Part shown: piece after piece, positions 46,358 through 58,657 of the stretch | Position numbering within the stretch: position 1 is the first letter of the stretch | How the letters are laid out: every line of letters begins with the position of its first letter | DNA from: Mortierella sp. BCC40632 | Lineage: Eukaryota; Mortierellomycota; Mortierellomycetes; Mortierellales; Mortierellaceae | NCBI GenBank assembly: GCA_011634665.1 | Contig: WAEK01000020.1 | Span: forward strand, 774,501-838,500 | DNA length: 64,000 nucleotides | Direction: 5' to 3' | The notes under the pieces: model-generated | What the model was told of the DNA's origin: nothing | What the model saw: only the letters and a program-made list of their open reading frames with translations | The model's database searches: none | Program-made: the position numbers and the translations under genes

Positions 46358-47130
46358 TGTTGGAAAGACACTGGATGTGCACCAATGCAACGACTGTGAT
46401 TTATAGCTTCAGATGCTGTGCTTTTCTTCTCTTGAAAGTAAGACAATGACCGCAGCAATGACGACGGTGTGAAAGAGGTGTTTGTCCACTCCTTACTCTC
46501 TCTCTTTTTTTTGTTCGCTCTTTTTGAAAAGGACTCGAAATCGTGGTCCAGACCGTTGAAGAATGTCGAGCGTTTGCAGGGATGGAGCATCGTTCTCTTG
46601 TGTAGAGAATGTGTCCAATGGATATAAGCCACGAGTGTTGGCGCACGTGTCTCAGGCGCGTCAATTGTCTGAGGATGTTCGCTTTTTTTTTCTTTATCTT
46701 CTCTTTCACCTATTTCTCTTTGGCGCCTACCAATGGGGTCAATAAGAATGTGTACTGCTCACAGCCCTTCGCAAGAGGTACTACTGCAGCCACAAGTTCA
46801 AGGACTCGCGTCAATGGCGCACAGGTTGACAATGTACCTTTCTATCTCTCTTTCTCTCTTTCTCTCTTTCAAAGAGGGTCAATTTGTCAACCAGATCCGT
46901 CTCGTGGCGACTCCATTATTTAATAGTCAATACCCCCTCCGAATCCTTTTTTACTACCGCTGCAGCTAGTCTTAGCCTGAGAGAAAGAGAGAAAGAGAGA
47001 AAGAGATAGTCTCTCTCTCCAATACTCTCGAGTCTTTTCTTTGTAAGAACTCTAGATGAATTATCTCTTGAAGATTTTGGGCCAGGATCATCGATCGAGC
47101 CTGTTAAAATGTCTCGATGGAAATACGCCA
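46358..47130. promoter_or_regulatory. Upstream region of the zinc-finger gene
   Basis: No gene supported. It includes pyrimidine-rich runs (about 46495-46520 and 46840-46872) and a GA run (about 46980-47010). The promoter of the minus-strand zinc-finger gene is expected in its first few hundred bases. Confidence 0.4.
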
Positions 47131-47141
47131 TCTAGTTTTCT

Positions 47142-47560
47142 TCTGGGTTTTGACCTTGACCAGAGATTGTAGAAATGTCATAGTAGAGATCGAAGCTAGG
47201 ATCTGGTTCAGCTAGGACATTAATCTCAGATTCTGGCTCGCCCGAGTTCAATGTGTCAGAGACAACGTTATCTAGCGCAGGGTCAATAGACACTGTAGTA
47301 ACCGTTACTGTGGTTGGACAAAGATTACCTCCACTAGCGCCACCAGCTCTACCTGGTGTACTGTACTGCCTTTGCCTCTGCCTCTTGTCTTACGCCTCTC
47401 AAGCTGCTATCGGCAGTGGCGGTAGCCCAGGCATAAATGGAGACAACAGTGACATTAGCAGAGGCAGGGATGAGTTTGATATCCATCCAAGAGTCTGAAA
47501 TGGGTACAGGAGTGTGCACTGGCATGCCGAGGTAATCCTTGTTAAGATGCTGAAACACGA
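47142..47560 (-). pseudogene. Probable broken secreted-protein gene
   Basis: On the minus strand, 47350-47560 reads a protein-like frame: LNKDYLGMPVHTPVPISDSW, MDIKLIPASANVTVV, YAWATATADSSL. It is preceded by a TTTCAG acceptor near 47555. About 47142-47350 reads another good frame, one base out of phase: GGNLCPTTVTVTTVSIDPAL, SEINVLAEPDPSFDLYYDIS, ending PEEN and TAG at 47142-47144. The two meet in a purine-rich patch near 47380 without room for a normal intron, so a frameshift is likely. The style (CPTTVTVTT, Thr-rich) is that of fungal secreted proteins. No signal-peptide exon was found. An alternative is a tiny intron I misread. Confidence 0.35.
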
Positions 47561-47930
47561 AAGCTTGATCTGCTCAATCCACGCGGAATATGTCGATCGT
47601 GGTGAGTGCTTTCTCCATGTCCCTTACCCTTTGGAAGAAAATATTAATAGACCTTCCTTTCACCGCTACAGAATAGCCTTGATGCTCACTTGCGGGTAGA
47701 GCTCTTTGCTTTACTCTTGGTCTCCAATATCTTGTACTTGAGGCAGCAAGTGCGATACAGGAAAATATGTGACTTACTTCTGATGTTATTTTGGGTATGC
47801 ACGCCTCAAAAAAAAAAAAAAAAAAAAAAGGCGCTGAGACTCATTCCTCTTCCTTCTCTACCCTTTGGCTATTGCCGTCTCCCATCTCCTTTGCTGTGCC
47901 TATACCAACCCAGAAAAGAAATAGCCCAAT

Positions 47931-48837
47931 ATGCGTTTGGAGAAGTGCTACTTTTGTTCATCAACATGCTACCCTGGACATGGTACCATGTTCGTGAGAA
48001 ACGACTCTAAGGTTCGGCTCTAGGAACCACAGAATCTGCTGCATGAAGTCTGGTTGTGGTCCATGCAAAGGACACGACCAAGCATTTCAGGGCCTTGCTC
48101 AGTCCGCTAATTCAAAGCAACCTCTCTTCCATTCTCCTCTCTATTCTCCTGCCACTCTCTTCTCTTCTGCCCACTCCATTTCTTCTGAATAGACATTCCG
48201 GTTCTGCAGGTCAAAATGCCACAAGAACTTCAAGATGAAGCGTAACCCCCGTAAGGTCCGCTGGACCAAGGCATTCCGCAAGTCGGCCGGCAAGGAGATG
48301 ACTATTGTACGTTTTTCCCTAGGAACCTTTTCAACAGATGCCTTCTTTAGCATTCAGTGTTTTAGGAATGAGAAGAGTCGGATGCACAAAGACTTTGTGG
48401 AGCGATGTATTCCTTGGAATACCTTGTCATCCTCTCTCTCTATCCAAATCAGACCAAGAGCTTTCACCCTCTCTTTGTTTACCGCAGTCTCCTAACACTA
48501 CTTCTATCTTTTTTTTTCTTTTTTCTTTTTTATTATGTGTGGACTATAGGACACTACATTCCAGTTCGAGAAGCGTCGCAATATCCCAGTCAGATACGAC
48601 CGCGACTTGATGGCGACAACGATCAAGGCAATGAAGAGGTCACAGGAGATCAAGGCAAAGCGCGAGCGTGTGTTCTACAAGAACAGGATGTCGGGCAACA
48701 AGCTCCGTCAAAAGACAGAGAACCAGGCCTTGGTCCAGAAGCACATCCACCTTGTCGACACACCTGCCATCAAGAACCTGGCACAGACCCAAAAGGTCGC
48801 ACAAAAGACCAAGCTCATGGATGTCGACATGTCATAG
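47931..48837 (+). CDS. RLP24: Ribosome biogenesis protein Rlp24 (L24e family)
   Basis: Three exons, 47931-48011, 48193-48306 and 48550-48837, join in phase 0 and give 160 residues, near the length of the human counterpart. The L24e zinc ribbon reads [27 protein letters not shown] and then [20 protein letters not shown], with cysteines in the two CxxC/CxxxC knuckles. [17 protein letters not shown] and [16 protein letters not shown] follow, and a Lys/Arg/Gln-rich helical tail that marks Rlp24 rather than the mature ribosomal L24. Rlp24 holds the L24 place on nuclear pre-60S particles and is released in the cytoplasm by the AAA ATPase Drg1. The first donor (GTTCGG) is unusual but is forced by phase. 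Confidence 0.95.
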
Positions 48838-49006
48838 AAGGCTGGTGGATCTGGAAAGATGTTTACACACAATGTGTGTTCAAATTGCATTTGGCATTGG
48901 CAACATGGGTCTTTTGGCACCTGGACTGTTCTGCGTGGAGCGTTTGCCATAGACGAGGCAATCCTCATGCGGATCAGTTTGTCGGTGTCTTTATTAACAG
49001 AGTTGT

Positions 49007-49017
49007 AATAAAATAAA
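49007..49017 (+). terminator. Tandem poly(A) signals of RLP24
   Basis: Two overlapping AATAAA hexamers (49007-49012 and 49012-49017) about 170 bases after the stop codon. Confidence 0.55.
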
Positions 49018-49019
49018 AG

Positions 49020-50039
49020 GAAAAAACTCGAATGTACTAGTATCCAACGACATGATCTCCCTCGACTGCTCTGTCCACGTTTCTAAAATGATCTCTTTAA
49101 TATGGGTAGAGGCCGAAGGGGGTTGATTTGATCATGGGACTTTTTTCTTGCTCTGAAGCCAGATCGGATGTTGACCCCCGATGTCTGTGCCTATTGCCCC
49201 TTGATTTGTGCTGGCTACTGCTAGGCGATGATTGCTCCGTTTCCTATTAGCTCCGCCTGAATGCAGTGGGCCAAGGAGGTGCGAACTGTCATGAACGCAG
49301 GAGGCGAAATAGAAGCAAGAGAGAGTGCCACACAGTCCTCGACCCTACTCCACTTGCCATGATGTGTTCATCCAACGGCAGCCATTCAGAAGCATGAACC
49401 ATCCATTCGTTTGTTGTTTTCCATCAAAGCCATCATCCGGCTCTCTGGATCTTATGCATAGTTTTTTTTTCTCTCTCTCTTTCTCTCTCTTTTCCTATCC
49501 TATAGAATGCAGCCGAGCATTATTCCAAACGCTCAATCATAACGAAACGCGTGCTTAGTCCCTCTACTGAGTGTACACCATGGATCCTTCACTCTAGCAT
49601 GCTCAATTGACGCCCAACTCCATATACTACAACAGACTGACAAGAGTGCATGGCGTTTCAGGTGTGCGCTTGTTTTTTTTGGTTTTCTTTTTAGTTCACT
49701 CTGGGCAAGCAACTAGTCATGTTCCAAGGGCAGTAAAGCGTGGCAGGTCAGAAGGGAGTGGGGGACCTGTGTTTTTTGCGCACCGTCTAAATACTGGAGG
49801 TGACTTGTCTCCTTTCCTGCATCTCCTTTTTCGCCCTTCATTCATTCTTTCTTCAACGGACGCGATAGGGGGCAAGTCAGCCTACAAGAGGTGGCGGGTA
49901 GAGCACCTCATTTTTTTTTTTTTTATTTTTTTTTGGTCAGCGAGATGTGTTTGTGTTTGCAAGTGCACAACATCTCTTGTGTGTGAGACCAATCCGACTT
50001 GGACCGAAGAGAGAGAGAGAAAGAGAAAGAAAGAGAAGG

Positions 50040-50076
<37 letters not shown>

Positions 50077-50743
50077 TATCCATGAGGAAAATTGGGTGCG
50101 TTCGTTTTCAGCGGATGCAATTGGTCAAGATGGCTCTCTCCTTGTCCCCTTGTCCTTTCTCCCGTGTCCCTTGACCAAAAAGACCACTCTTCTTCTTCCT
50201 TCTTTGCTTCCGTCCTGTGTGCCCCGCCGCTTCGGACAAGTCTCTTTCTCTTTCTCTTCTTCTTCCTCCTCTCTCTTCTTCCTTTCTCTCTCGCCCTCTC
50301 TCTCTTCTCTTCTTCCTTTTTTCTTTCTTTTCTTTCCTTTCTCTCCGCCGCTCGTTCATTATCCTCCCCTCCCCACGACCCGAAGCCTCTGTCTCCTCCA
50401 CCCTTTTCTTCTTCTTCTTCTTCATATTAGGCCAGAAACTCGACCTGAAAAAGAACAAACATTTTCAGGCCAGGAACAATCCCATTCTCTCGACCCAAGA
50501 CCACCACTTTACTCTTCATTCTTTTTCTCTTCTCTTAACATCAGCAATTGACTTTGGTAAAAAAAAAAAAAAGCTGACCACCTCTTTCACTTCGATTGGC
50601 AGCCAACCAGGCACGACGGCAAGAAGCAAAAGGAGCACTCTCTCACATTTACCTGCAATATTCTCTCTTCAAAAAAAAAAAAAAGAAAGGATCCCGATCC
50701 ACGCGTGGATACTGAAAAAAAAAAAAGCAAAGAAAGGAAAACC
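49020..50743. other. Intergenic, 5' region of the F-box gene
   Basis: No supported gene. It contains T-runs (about 49910-49935), GA runs (about 50006-50075) and long pyrimidine tracts (about 50230-50345 and 50400-50425) running up to the F-box start, with three A-runs in the last 200 bases. The pyrimidine tracts may lie in the promoter or leader. Confidence 0.5.
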
Positions 50744-52033
50744 ATGGGACCTTCTCCACAAGAACATCATCGCGAGCAAGATGGAGCGGATGAAGATGCT
50801 ATCCAGGGACCCGTCGGCATCCATTCATTAACACCAGGCCTTCTCCGATACATTTTTTCGTTCCTTGCCCTCCAGCATTACGATTACCTGAATCATCGAA
50901 CCCATACCCTCTACACGCCTCTTGAACCCTTGACCCTCGTCTGCAAAAGCTGGAATAGCATTGCGTCGCCACTCCTATGGCAGGAAAGAACGTTTCATGG
51001 TTGGAAGGCGGGCGATGAGCTCAATGTGTTTTTGAACATGACAGAGAATGCCGACTTTTCTTCGACGCACGAGTATGGCGAGTTTGTGCGGAGGATCGAG
51101 ATTATTGATTCGCACGATGTCGTCGACAAGCAGAATGGTCAGTTTGTGATCAACTGGATCACTCCAGATGTCGTCCTCGCCCTTTCAGAGCATTGTAGTC
51201 GACGTCTTCGTGACCTGACCCTGGTCTTTGCTACGGGTCGCAAGGTCTCGAACGAGATCGAAGAAGGATTAATCCCTTGGGGAGCTCTAGCAGAATCGTG
51301 TCGACGTCTGTCGGTTCTTTCGTTGGCCAACTACAATTGCCCTGGTCTCCCCACCGGAAATGGACATCCCTTCCATATGTTTGCGACCATGACCAATCCC
51401 CTGACGGAGCTGGTTCTGAAGCGATGCAGGAGCATACCCTCGGAGACATATCAGCAGTTGGCAAGGACGTGCGGGAAGGCGTTGACCAAGCTTGTATTGT
51501 TGGATTCAGATGAAAGTCTTGGAACAGCCGAGATGATTGAATTTGCGAGGCATTGTCCCGATCTCCGTCATCTCAACGTCTCCTGGGTCGACACTGTTGA
51601 GCCAAGGATCAATGATGATGCGATGCTAGAGTTGACGGCCAATTGTTTGCGATTGGAATACATCTCTTTGTTGGATGCGAACCAGATCTCGGACGTGTCG
51701 TTCCAGACCCTTTCCAAGCTTCGGTATCTTCGTAACCTGATTCTTCCCAAGGCCGGCTCGACCCAGACCGGGATGATGTATCGACAAGAGTCATTGATTG
51801 CGTTGGCAAAGAGCTGTCGACACCTGGAACAGCTTCACCTTGTTGCACCTGGAGCAACGACGAGTCGATTCTTTGAGGCATTGTTGTTCTGTCCTCGTCT
51901 TCAGGTGCTTGTGATTGTTGAATTGTGCAAGGGTCTATTGATTGACCAACGGTTCAAGACGTTGGGTCTGGCCAAATATGTTGACCCAGAATCAGCAGAA
52001 TCATACAAACTTGTCTGGCACAAGAAGACTTGA
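50744..52033 (+). CDS. F-box / leucine-rich-repeat protein
   Basis: A single frame of 429 residues; the start sits in a strong context (ACCATGG). The F-box is at about residues 27-90: LTPGLLRYIFSFLALQHYDY, then LTLVCKSWNSIASPLLWQER. The rest is a set of about eight amphipathic LRRs of the CC type (LTELVLKRCRSIPSETYQQL, ALTKLVLLDSDESL, CPDLRHLNVSWVD, CLRLEYISLLDANQISDVSF, CRHLEQLHLVAPGA). Such proteins are the substrate adaptors of SCF ubiquitin ligases, with the F-box binding Skp1 and the LRRs the target. The target is unknown. The gene has no intron, unlike most of its neighbours. After its stop lies a 150-base TTTTTC-type repeat. Confidence 0.9.
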   Translation: MGPSPQEHHREQDGADEDAIQGPVGIHSLTPGLLRYIFSFLALQHYDYLNHRTHTLYTPLEPLTLVCKSWNSIASPLLWQERTFHGWKAGDELNVFLNMTENADFSSTHEYGEFVRRIEIIDSHDVVDKQNGQFVINWITPDVVLALSEHCSRRLRDLTLVFATGRKVSNEIEEGLIPWGALAESCRRLSVLSLANYNCPGLPTGNGHPFHMFATMTNPLTELVLKRCRSIPSETYQQLARTCGKALTKLVLLDSDESLGTAEMIEFARHCPDLRHLNVSWVDTVEPRINDDAMLELTANCLRLEYISLLDANQISDVSFQTLSKLRYLRNLILPKAGSTQTGMMYRQESLIALAKSCRHLEQLHLVAPGATTSRFFEALLFCPRLQVLVIVELCKGLLIDQRFKTLGLAKYVDPESAESYKLVWHKKT

Positions 52034-52035
52034 GG

Positions 52036-52190
52036 TGTCTTTTTTTTTCTTTTTCCTTTTTTTCTTTTTTTCTTTTTCTTTTTCTTTTTCTTTTTCTTTT
52101 TCTTTTTCTTTTTCTTTTCTTTTCTTTTTTTCATTTTTTCTTTTTTCTTTCTCTTTTTCTTTTTAATTTTTTTTTTTTTTTTTTTTTAAG
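52036..52190. repeat. TTTTTC microsatellite / polypyrimidine tract
   Basis: An almost pure T/C tract with many CTTTTT units and a terminal run of about 21 T, lying directly after the F-box stop codon and probably inside its 3' UTR. Confidence 0.8.
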
Positions 52191-54284
52191 GGGAGGAGAC
52201 TCTATCTCTACAAGGGAGGAGGAAAAAGAAGAAGAAAAGGAAGAAGGGAAGAGAGCCTCAGCCCAATGTTTGAATGTTCTTCCCACGACTGCATTTTGTA
52301 CAATAAAAAAGAAAAAGAAAAAGAAAACAAGTGTGATGCTGGCAAGAAAGAAATCACACACTCACACATTCACACACGCACGCACAAAGAAAGAAAAAAA
52401 GTCCTGTGTATTGTGAGCCTGGTTTTGGTGGCAATCACCCTTCTCACTCTCATTCTCACCCTTGGCTCTCTCTCCCTCTCTTCTGCATCCAAGAAACAGC
52501 GGGCACTACGACAGTTCCTGCAACTCACGCGAAGTGTGTCGCGAGACAATAATATTTGACATCCTAGATCAGCATAGGGCGCAAGAAGGAAAAAAAATAA
52601 AATAAAAAAAAAAATATGCAGCGCCATATCTCAGATATGACCAGGGGTCATGGCGGAGGATAGTCAAGGGGTGAAGGAAGGAGAATGAAGAAGAAGAGGA
52701 GGAGGAGAATGAGGGACAGGGGAAAGGGAACACAGGGACAAGGAACACAGGACTAAAAAAGAAGAAGGAAACAATCAGTCAGAGTAAAAAAAGGGCAGGA
52801 AGATCAATGAGGCGGCGCATTGGCTGCAGCGGACGTGTTCCTGATGTTGGATGCAGGCTCAGAGCCAGCATGTTCCAGGATATGGTTAATAGGAGAGAAA
52901 GAAAGGAACAGAGAGAAAGAGAAGGAGAGAGAAAGAGTGAATGAGAAAGAATGCAAGAACACAAAACACAAATAAGCTCGCCCAAATGGCCATGGAAGAC
53001 ACAACACAGGAAAGACGAGAGACGAGAGTTGTGGACCGGGAGCCAATCAGGGGTCCAGCCCGCAGGTGACCAGCTAGACATTCACCTTGCCTATCCTCCT
53101 CTCCGAGGCGCTTCCGAATCCAATTGTGTCATTCCTCTATCTCTCGCTCTCGCTCTCTCACTCTCACTCTCACTCTCTCTCTTCTCTATCTGCATGTAGT
53201 AAAACTACGGCCCGTGGTCGTGTGTATTCCTGTGGATATGTGGAGGGAAGGCTCGAATGAGTCTGGCCGAGACCTTGTCATCGCTGTGGGGTAGCAAGAC
53301 ACACTCCCGCATGGCCTTTTCCGGGTTTGCTCTCCGCGCCCTGTGCAAAGGTCCAGTGGTCGATTGCGGAGAGAATGAGGATCAAAGAGGAAAGAGTTGC
53401 AGGGAGAGAGTGAGAGCGAGAGAGAGAGAAAGAGAGAAAGAAAGAAGAGAGAGGACAAAAAGAGAATGAGAAAAAAAAATATATCGCGCATCGGTGGCAG
53501 TTTAAGCGCTGCTTTTTCCGGGTTGCGGAGCGAAAGAGAGATGAGAGAGAGACAAAGAGTCGATCTGAAGGAGACTGAAGACGAGAGAAGGGAGGAGTAG
53601 GCCATTTCTCATCGCGAGTGGCTGATGTCATCGGAGTGCTGAATTCCCCTTCACTCCCCTCCACAGGACCTGGGTGGGGAGAGGGAGAGAGGGGCCACCA
53701 CCACTTCTACTGACGGACATGTGGAAGCGCTTGCTAGGACAGGACCGTAGGATCCATGGCGTCCGTCCATATATAAATTCGGACTCCCGTCATTCTCAAC
53801 CACATTCGTCTCTCACTCTTTCTCTTTTTTCTTTCTCCTTTCTCCTCTCTCTCTCTCTCTCTTCTCTTCTCTTCTCTTCCACCTCCACGCATGCTTCATT
53901 GATCTCCTCTCTTCTCCACTCTTTACCTACTTCTGCTCCTCTCTCGCTACTCTCCACTCTCCACTCTCTCCCACTTCTCTCCACTCTCCACTCTCCACTC
54001 TCCACTCTCCTGCTCCACTCTTGACCACTCAAACTAGTCAAGAAATATCAACAATAGCTCTTTGCTCCAATATCTCGGATAGCCCTTTCTGTTACACCAC
54101 TGCATCCTACTCCACATCCTCCACAACCTCATTCTGCTCATTCCTTCTCGCTTGCTTCTCATTCCATCGCCTTAACACGCTCACTCTTCCGCTCTAGCTC
54201 ACTCCCCACTCTCTAACCCCGTACAAAAAAAGAAAGAAAGAAAGAAAAAAAAAAAAAAAAAAAAAAAGAAAGAAAAAGTCTACC
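52191..54284. other. Intergenic, upstream of the carnitine acyltransferase
   Basis: No supported gene. It contains CA/CACACG runs (about 52355-52385), purine-rich tracts (about 52680-52760 and 53410-53460), CT runs (about 53140-53185 and 53840-53875), CTCCACT repeats (about 53955-54010) and an A-run (about 54246-54267). ATATATAAATTC at about 53769 could act as a TATA box. Confidence 0.5.
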
Positions 54285-57200
54285 ATGCCTCCTCATACTC
54301 CTCAGTCGACCGGAACGGTTCTGATTGCCAACACGGTGATGACCGCCCCGAAGGATCCCCTCTGCCACTTTCTCACTGAACCTGTGGTAGAGACGGCCAT
54401 CATGGACAAGGGTCAGGATGATCTGCCCTCGCTGCCCATCCCACCTCTCGAACAGACACTTTCGAGATATATCGAATCGGTCCGCCCATTGACCTCGGAT
54501 CAAGAATACGAGAACACGGTCCGGCTCGTCCAGCAGTTCAAGGAGTCTGAGCACGGTCAAGGCCTTGATCAACGACTCCGCCAACGATCCCAAGAGTGTG
54601 AGAAGCGTGGCACAAGTTGGCTTGCTGAATGGTGGGATGAGTGGGCCTACTTTACGCATAGGGACTCGTCCACCTTCTTTGTGAACTACTACTTTGGCTT
54701 CCAAGACGATCCTCGCATGCCCACGCAGACTGCACGAGCGGCCCTGCTTGTCTCTCTTGCTCTTGAGTTCAGGCAACTGATTGCTACGTAAGTTTAACAT
54801 CTACAAAGAACATCCTCCTCCACCATCTCATGTATTGGACGAGTACATGGCCATGAGCGGGCGAGTTCTCCGAGCTTTTTTTTTAATTCCGCCCGGTGCC
54901 TCTCTGTATTTTACGTTCTCCACACCAACGCTCCTGTAACTGACTCTGAGTCGAGTGATTGGCAAGGAGAAAGTCAGTGAAAGGAGGAGGCTCATGTGAG
55001 AGAATTGAATCCTAATGAGCCAGGTCGGGTTCTCTTCCCGTCGTCTTGGTGCCTTCTCCACCTTTTATTCTCTTTTTCTCTTGGTCCTATTGTGGGCCAG
55101 ATCTGTGTTATCTCTTTGGCTGGACGAAGAGAGAGAGAGAGAGAGAGAAAAAAAAAGAGGAAATCCATCAAGGCGATATGGGAGGCTGACAGGAGTGGAG
55201 GAAATGTCCTTTATCGGCCATCGTGGTCGTACGAACCAATATTCGTTGAATGCTATTTTTTTCGCCCAGTCCTGCCCTATGACTATATCGAGCACTGCCC
55301 TACTGGTTGTTATGTCGGTACTCTTTTTTTTTTTTTTTTTTGCTCTCTTTCTCTTCCTCTTCAACTCTCCTTTTTTTTTTCTCTCTCTCTCTCTTTCTCT
55401 CTCTGTGCCTGTCTGTCAAATGGGCATTCCTTCGGGTTCCGATGGACACGACAGGGCGGAGCTGTGGAGACTCGGCGCATGAGCAGAAGCACGAGCTGGT
55501 TGAGCGGGGAGGCCACCGGAGAAGAGCGGGGGAGGAAGAAGAAGAGAGTATGTGAGGCCCGGCAAAGGGCCGCCCGCTGTGGGGTCGTGGGATCTTTTAA
55601 GACAAACGGCCAAAAGCCAAAAGGCACGAGGCCATCTCTACTCTATCCTCTGGCTCTCGCTTTCCTCTTTTTCTGGCATACAGAGAGGCAGGCAGGCAGA
55701 CAGACTGGCTCTGGCTCTGTCTACCTCTATTCTTCTCTATTCTCTGTTGTGTATGCCTCCACGAAAAAGAAGGGAAACCTTAGTTCCTTTATCTCGCATG
55801 GATCTCAAGGGTGAATGTTTGCGGACAGTTGCCTCTTTTGGAATATCCGGGGAGAGTCACCCTCGCTCTGCATGCAATTCCTGCATCTCCTTGCTCCCAC
55901 CTGTATCCAACCTGTCTACCAAAAATCTAGTTCGTCTCTGTCTACCAACCTACTCACTCACCAATACTATCTTTTTTTTTTTGTAATGTTATTATTTCCT
56001 CTCTTCCGAATGACCTTTCTCCTTCTAGACGAACACTGACGCCAGACATGGCGAGAAACTCGCCCTTCTGCATGAACATGTACCAGTACTTGTTCAACTA
56101 CAGCCGTATTGCTGACTCTCCTGCAGACACCACCGTTGGCTTCCCTACAGAGACCAACAACCACATCTGTGTGGTTCGCAATGGCAAGTTCTACATCTTT
56201 GAGACCCTGCACTTGCCCAACATACCCTCGTCCGTGCTCACTCCACGCGAGATCATGATCCAGCTGGAGCGTATCAAGAAGATGGCCGACGATGACCATT
56301 CCACAGTCCCAGAGATTGGCATCCTGTCCACTGGCCAGCGCGACCAGGTCGCCAAGGATAGAGTGACCCTCTTCCAGGCACACACCTCCAACAAGGCCCA
56401 CATGGCCAAAATCGATTCTTCAATGTTTGTGCTCTGCCTCGACTCGTCCTCCCCCGAGACCTCGGAGGATTTCTCACGCGCATGCTGGCATGGCGATGGA
56501 GCCAGTCGCTGGTTCGACAAGTGCTTCCAGCTCATCGTCTTTGCCAACGGACGTGCAGGAATGAACGGTGAACATTCCAAGATGGATGCCACGCCCACCT
56601 CTCGTCTCTGCCGGTACATGATTGACGAGGCCCAGGCACGTGCTCTGCCCGACTTTAGGAACCTGAATGCCGAGGACCTCTACGAGTGTGCCTCAGTGCT
56701 TGACAAGCCTTTGCCTCTCCGCTTTGTGTCCAGCCCAGCCCTCGACAAGGCCATCGAGAATGCTCATACCTACTTCAAGGCGACGGTAGATGCGCACGAG
56801 ATGGTCCCCACAGAATTCAAGGGATACGGTAAAGGATTGATCAAGTCCTTCAAGATGTCACCGGATGCCTATGTTCAGATGGCTCTCCAGTTGGCCTATT
56901 ACCGCAAGCATGGCGAGTTTGTTGCCACATATGAGTCTGCAGCGACGCGCAAATATCGTCATGGCCGCACAGAGACAGCTCGTTCGTGCTCCAACCAGAG
57001 CAAGGCCTTTTGCGAGTCCATGGACAATCCCAATATCAGCCTTCGAGAGCGTGCGGCCCTGTGCCGCGCAGCTGTTGCTCGTCATGCCCAATACACTGCC
57101 TGGGCTGTAGATGGACAAGCTGTGGATCGTCACCTGCTCGGTTTGCGGTTGATCCGTAAACCCGATGAGGAAGTGCCTGCCATGTTCCAAGATCCCGTGT

Positions 57201-58087
57201 TTTCTCGTTCTTGCCGCTGGCGTTTGTCCACCTCTCAAATCTCGGACGATTGCTTCATTGCCTATGGATGGGGTGAGGTCGTGCCCGACGGTTTTGGATG
57301 TGCGTACATGGTCAAGGAGACAAAGCTGGACTTTTGTCTCACCAGTCTTCACCTGGGATCCCGAGAATTTGGTCAATACATTGTCGAGGCACTTGAGGAC
57401 ATGCGGTTCACGTTTGATGAGGTGCGCAAGATTGAAAAGGCTGAGGCTGCAAAGGCAGCCATAGTCGCTGCGGCAGCCGAGGCTATGTCTCATGCAGAAC
57501 GATCCAGAGAATTGGCCAAGGCAAGCTTCAGTCAATTCGCTGAAATTACTTCCTCGACACCCGAAGGTGCACCCGAGGTTCGCGTGCCTGTTCCAACGGC
57601 CATTATGATTCCCCGCAGCCCCTCTCCTTCCAAGATCACCCTCCCCGCACCCAGGACCAGTCTCTTCTTCCAGAAGCATGACCCGGTTCTTCGGACGGCT
57701 TTGGCGCGCAATGCGATGGCATTGGCTCAAGAAAAGTATTGGTCCGGTATTGAGGAAATCAAGTTTGATGACCTCGCCCCAGGTTCGCCCCGCCCCAAGG
57801 AGAAATCTTCGACAACGGAGACTGGTTCAATCTCGGAGATGAACGGAGCGACGGTCCAGAATGGAACCGCGACGACGACGACGACAACGACGACGACGAC
57901 AACTACAACGACAACGACGACGGCCCAGGCTGCACCCGTGACCCGACCCAGAAGTGACTCGGGTTCACAATGGAGAAACTTTATAGCGGTGTTGATGGCT
58001 GAGGACGGAGTGTTGAGTCGTCTTCGGAGACGAGGTAGCTCGAGCACGCTCAAGCTTTCCTCTCCCCCCTCCAGCCCCAAGCCCTAG
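54285..58087 (+). CDS. Carnitine O-acyltransferase, long Yat2-like form
   Basis: Two exons, 54285-54787 and 56029-58087, join in phase (AC|A) and give 853 residues. Family motifs appear in order: DLPSLPIPPLEQTLSRYIES near residue 50, WWDEWAYFTHRDS with VNYYFGF, and LTPDMARNSPFCMNMYQYLF. The catalytic His is in GMNGEHSKMDATPTSRLC; ALQLAYYR-type sequence (MALQLAYYRKHGEFVATYES) follows, then the carnitine/CoA site STSQISDD with GYGWG-like AYGWGEVVPDGFGCAY. It moves acetyl or acyl groups between CoA and carnitine. No PTS1 end and no clear mitochondrial presequence are seen, which suits a cytosolic Yat2-type enzyme. About 180 residues follow the catalytic core: an Ala/Glu-rich coil, Ser/Pro-rich sequence and a run of 16 Thr-rich residues from ACG/ACA repeats. 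The intron is 1241 bases, unusually long. Confidence 0.93.
54788..56028 (+). other. Unusually long intron of the carnitine acyltransferase
   Basis: GTAAGTTT donor and CTTCTAG acceptor. It contains a GA run (about 55127-55150), a T-run (about 55324-55341), CT runs (about 55379-55410) and GCAGGCAGACAG repeats (about 55685-55705). Frames inside are low complexity. Confidence 0.7.
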
Positions 58088-58191
58088 TAGAGAGTGTAAA
58101 AAGAAGAATGACCACGAAGATCCCTACCATTGCCTCACCTCCATAGCACACATTTCTGAACACGCACGCACATATTGAATATATATTTGTA

Positions 58192-58226
<35 letters not shown>

Positions 58227-58657
58227 CATGCCTTAAATAAAAAGGAAAAATTGACTTTTTTTTTTAAAAAAAAAAAAAAAGAAGCCATGGAGTGGCGAGT
58301 GAAGGCAAACAAATGCAGGCAAAGCTCCTTTGGAGAAGGGGCTCCATGAAAGGTTTCGATGAAACTCTGGCAGCGGAAGAAGAAGCGACAGCGCTGGATC
58401 TCGAGAAGAGAATTCAAGCAGCAGGTCAGTTGTTATGAAGTACCCTGATACCCGCAGAATTGAACTTGGTAAAGGAATCCGAGGCCAAAGACCTGTTGGT
58501 TAGAAGGCTACCCATTACCCTCTCAGGTTCCAGCAGAGTCGTGCCAAAAAAGATGTCAGAGAGAGCAGATGTATGATGTAAACCCTATTTTGCCATGTGC
58601 TGGAGGAAAGGGCTGTGCTTCGAAACTAACATTGCCTTCTCCCCAAGGGGGGTCGTA
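58088..58657. other. 3' side of the acyltransferase gene, no gene seen
   Basis: Long A-runs at about 58195-58222 and 58265-58280 after the stop codon, then unremarkable sequence up to the TA before the inverted-repeat element. Confidence 0.5.
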
